Shown here: positions 23,111 through 24,437 of the stretch, piece by piece
How the letters are laid out: each line of letters starts with the position of its first letter
Position numbering within the stretch: the stretch's first letter is position 1
Assembly (NCBI GenBank): GCA_910586645.1
Contig: CAJUIS010000032.1
Span: 1-24,437, forward strand
DNA: 24,437 bases
Reading direction: 5' to 3'
Source: an uncultured Lachnospiraceae bacterium
GTDB taxonomy: Bacteria; Bacillota; Clostridia; Lachnospirales; Lachnospiraceae
The notes under the pieces: generated by a model
The model's input: only the letters and a program-made list of their open reading frames with translations
Told to the model about the DNA's origin: nothing
Database searches by the model: none
Translations under genes and position numbers: made by a program

Positions 23111-23536
23111 TTAATCCTCCACCGTTACGCCCATAGATCTTGCTGTGCCGGCGATCATGCTCATGGCAGCCTCTACGGAAGCCGCATTCAAATCTTTCAT
23201 CTTCAGCTCTGCAATCTCCTGAACCTTTGCTTTGGAAATAGTCGCCACTTTCACCTTATTCGGCTCCGCGGAACCGGATTTGATGTTGCAGGCTTTTTTA
23301 ATCAATACGGGAGCAGGCGGAGTCTTTGTAATAAAACTAAAGCTTCTGTCTGCGTATACCGTAATTACGACAGGAATGATTAAATCACCCTGATCTGCGG
23401 TTCTTGCATTGAACTGCTTGGTAAACTCAACGATGTTTACGCCATGCTGTCCCAATGCCGGTCCAACCGGAGGAGCGGGTGTCGCCTTTCCGGCAGGAAT
23501 CTGTAACTTGATATATCCCTGTACTTTCTTTGCCAT
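23111..23536 (-). CDS. rplK: 50S ribosomal protein L11
   Basis: A 141-residue protein of the GTPase-associated centre. It begins MAKKVQGYIKLQIPAGKATP; the proline-rich PAPPVGPALGQHG segment, where thiostrepton-class drugs act, is intact, as is the C-terminal rRNA-binding domain ending MGVTVED. The start is preceded by AAGGAGG. It lies 14 bp after nusG and forms a unit with rplA. Confidence 0.98.
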   Translation of the reverse strand: MAKKVQGYIKLQIPAGKATPAPPVGPALGQHGVNIVEFTKQFNARTADQGDLIIPVVITVYADRSFSFITKTPPAPVLIKKACNIKSGSAEPNKVKVATISKAKVQEIAELKMKDLNAASVEAAMSMIAGTARSMGVTVED

Positions 23537-23550
23537 TTGGAATAACCTCC

Positions 23551-24069
23551 TTAATTCATTTTCTTCACTTCTGCGAAACTGATTTCCACCGGCGTTTCGC
23601 GGCCGAACAATTCAACATTGATGGTAACGATCTGCTTGCCATGGTTCATTGTCTGGATTGCTCCGATGGTGTCTTTCCAGACGCCTCCGGTCACCACAAC
23701 CATATCCCCTTCTTCAAAATCAACCACAATGTCTTCTCTCTTGATTCCCAGCGGCATCATCTCTTCGTCCGTTAATGGCACAGGCTTCGATCCCGGCCCG
23801 ACAAACCCCGTAACGCCACGGGTATTTCTGACCACATACCAGGTATCGTCATTCATAACCATATTTATGAGTACGTATCCTGGAAACATCTTCTTGGAAA
23901 CCTGCTTTTTCGCACCGTTCTTCATCTCAAAAACATCCTGCATCGGAACTCTCACTTCAAGAATCTGATCCTCTAAATGCCTGTTTTCAATTGTCTTGTC
24001 AATGTTCGCCTTCACCTTATTCTCATAACCGGAATAAGTGTGAACAACATACCAGTGTGCTTCTGCCAT
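23551..24069 (-). CDS. nusG: Transcription termination/antitermination protein NusG
   Basis: A 172-residue factor that binds RNA polymerase and modulates pausing, termination and coupling. The N-terminal NGN domain begins MAEAHWYVVHTYSGYENKV and includes FPGYVLINMVMND; the C-terminal KOW motif follows (FEEGDMVVVTGGVWKDTIG). The start follows GGAGGCG. It lies 12 bp after secE and 14 bp before rplK, in the usual order. Confidence 0.98.
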   Translation of the reverse strand: MAEAHWYVVHTYSGYENKVKANIDKTIENRHLEDQILEVRVPMQDVFEMKNGAKKQVSKKMFPGYVLINMVMNDDTWYVVRNTRGVTGFVGPGSKPVPLTDEEMMPLGIKREDIVVDFEEGDMVVVTGGVWKDTIGAIQTMNHGKQIVTINVELFGRETPVEISFAEVKKMN

Positions 24070-24081
24070 AAAACGCCTCCA

Positions 24082-24291
24082 TTATAATTTAACCAGGAAA
24101 TCAATGCCATACTGAATAAATGTATCCAGTATTGTAATAATCAGACCGACTGCAACCGATACAGCGACTACGGCTGCGGTCTGTTTTGCAAGTGGTTCCT
24201 TTGCCGGCCAGGCAATCTTGCCGAATTCGGATTTTAATCCTTCGAACCAGCTCGTCTTAGGAGCTTTGTCTGTTTTTGCGTTATCTGCCAT
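24082..24291 (-). CDS. secE: Preprotein translocase subunit SecE
   Basis: A 69-residue single-pass SecE of the short Gram-positive type. A cytoplasmic amphipathic part (WFEGLKSEFGKIAWPAKEPL) is followed by one membrane segment (about 39-60) and a short end FLVKL. It stabilises SecY in the export channel. The start follows AAAGGAGTG. It lies between rpmG and nusG, the standard order. Confidence 0.96.
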   Translation of the reverse strand: MADNAKTDKAPKTSWFEGLKSEFGKIAWPAKEPLAKQTAAVVAVSVAVGLIITILDTFIQYGIDFLVKL

Positions 24292-24317
24292 AATTTCACT
24301 CCTTTACTCTGTCCGGA

Positions 24318-24437
24318 TTACTTGGTTTCCTTATGCAAAGTATGCTTTCTGCAGAATTTGCAGTACTTTTTCATTTCCATTCTTTCCGGATGAGTTTTCT
24401 TGTCCTTTTTTGTGTTGTAATTACGCTGTTTGCATTC
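24318..24437 (-). CDS. rpmG: 50S ribosomal protein L33, zinc-ribbon type (partial)
   Basis: The last 39 codons of L33 and the TAA stop (24318-24320) are in the window; the start lies beyond the right edge. The visible part begins ECKQRNYNTKKDKKTHPERM and contains CKFCRKHT, so the second half of a four-cysteine zinc ribbon is seen and the first pair is only half visible. It is the first gene of the rpmG-secE-nusG run. Confidence 0.93.
   Translation of the reverse strand, partial: ECKQRNYNTKKDKKTHPERMEMKKYCKFCRKHTLHKETK

Noticed and set aside
1..24437. tRNA, rRNA, CRISPR array or IS element
   Set aside because: No cloverleaf, rRNA segment, regularly spaced repeat or transposase was recognised on either strand.

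Overview
The window looks like the str/rpo ribosomal-protein chromosome segment of a low-to-mid GC Gram-positive anaerobe, most likely a Lachnospiraceae-type clostridium. The family-level call rests on protein character (EF-G, EF-Tu, RpoB and RpoC sequences, Gram-positive-type S12 and zinc-ribbon L33) and on strong AGGAGG ribosome binding sites. No genus can be named from sequence alone. Almost all housekeeping genes lie on the minus strand, so the natural reading order is from high to low coordinates: rpmG (partial) - secE - nusG - rplK - rplA - rplJ - rplL, then rpoB - rpoC, then rpsL - rpsG - fusA - tuf.

This normally compact order is broken by accessory blocks. Between rplL and rpoB (about 3.2 kb) sit a divergent Xre regulator and small membrane protein module with a possible 25-codon ORF, a cation diffusion facilitator (CDF) gene preceded by what I read as a NiCo (czcD-type) riboswitch, and a secreted FN3/SH3 protein. 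Between rpoC and rpsL (about 2.8 kb) sit a second Xre regulator and small membrane protein module, and a membrane-tailed Ser/Thr protein kinase divergent from an HTH-like gene with a consensus promoter. The rpo and str blocks therefore each have their own strong promoter. rpoB starts from TTGACA-18-TATAAT. rpsL starts from a perfect TTGACA-17-TATAAT whose -35 box lies in the loop of the upstream gene's terminator. rplJ has a perfect promoter followed by an L10-type leader and attenuator, and tuf has its own promoter.

The left 2.9 kb, immediately downstream of the tuf stop codon, is one end of an integrated mobile element: a RepA/RecA-like ATPase (cut by the window edge), a tyrosine recombinase, an excisionase-like protein and a divergent phage-type repressor. 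Two strong divergent promoters share the switch region between excisionase and repressor. Short TAGAGCCA repeats between the repressor and tuf are candidate recombinase or attachment features. The far end of the element is outside the window, so the att core cannot be proven.

No tRNA, rRNA, CRISPR array or IS element was seen. The most interesting items are the NiCo riboswitch inside a ribosomal/RNAP gene cluster, the kinase/HTH pair, the tuf-adjacent element, the promoter embedded in a terminator, and the two parallel Xre modules with palindromic operators.
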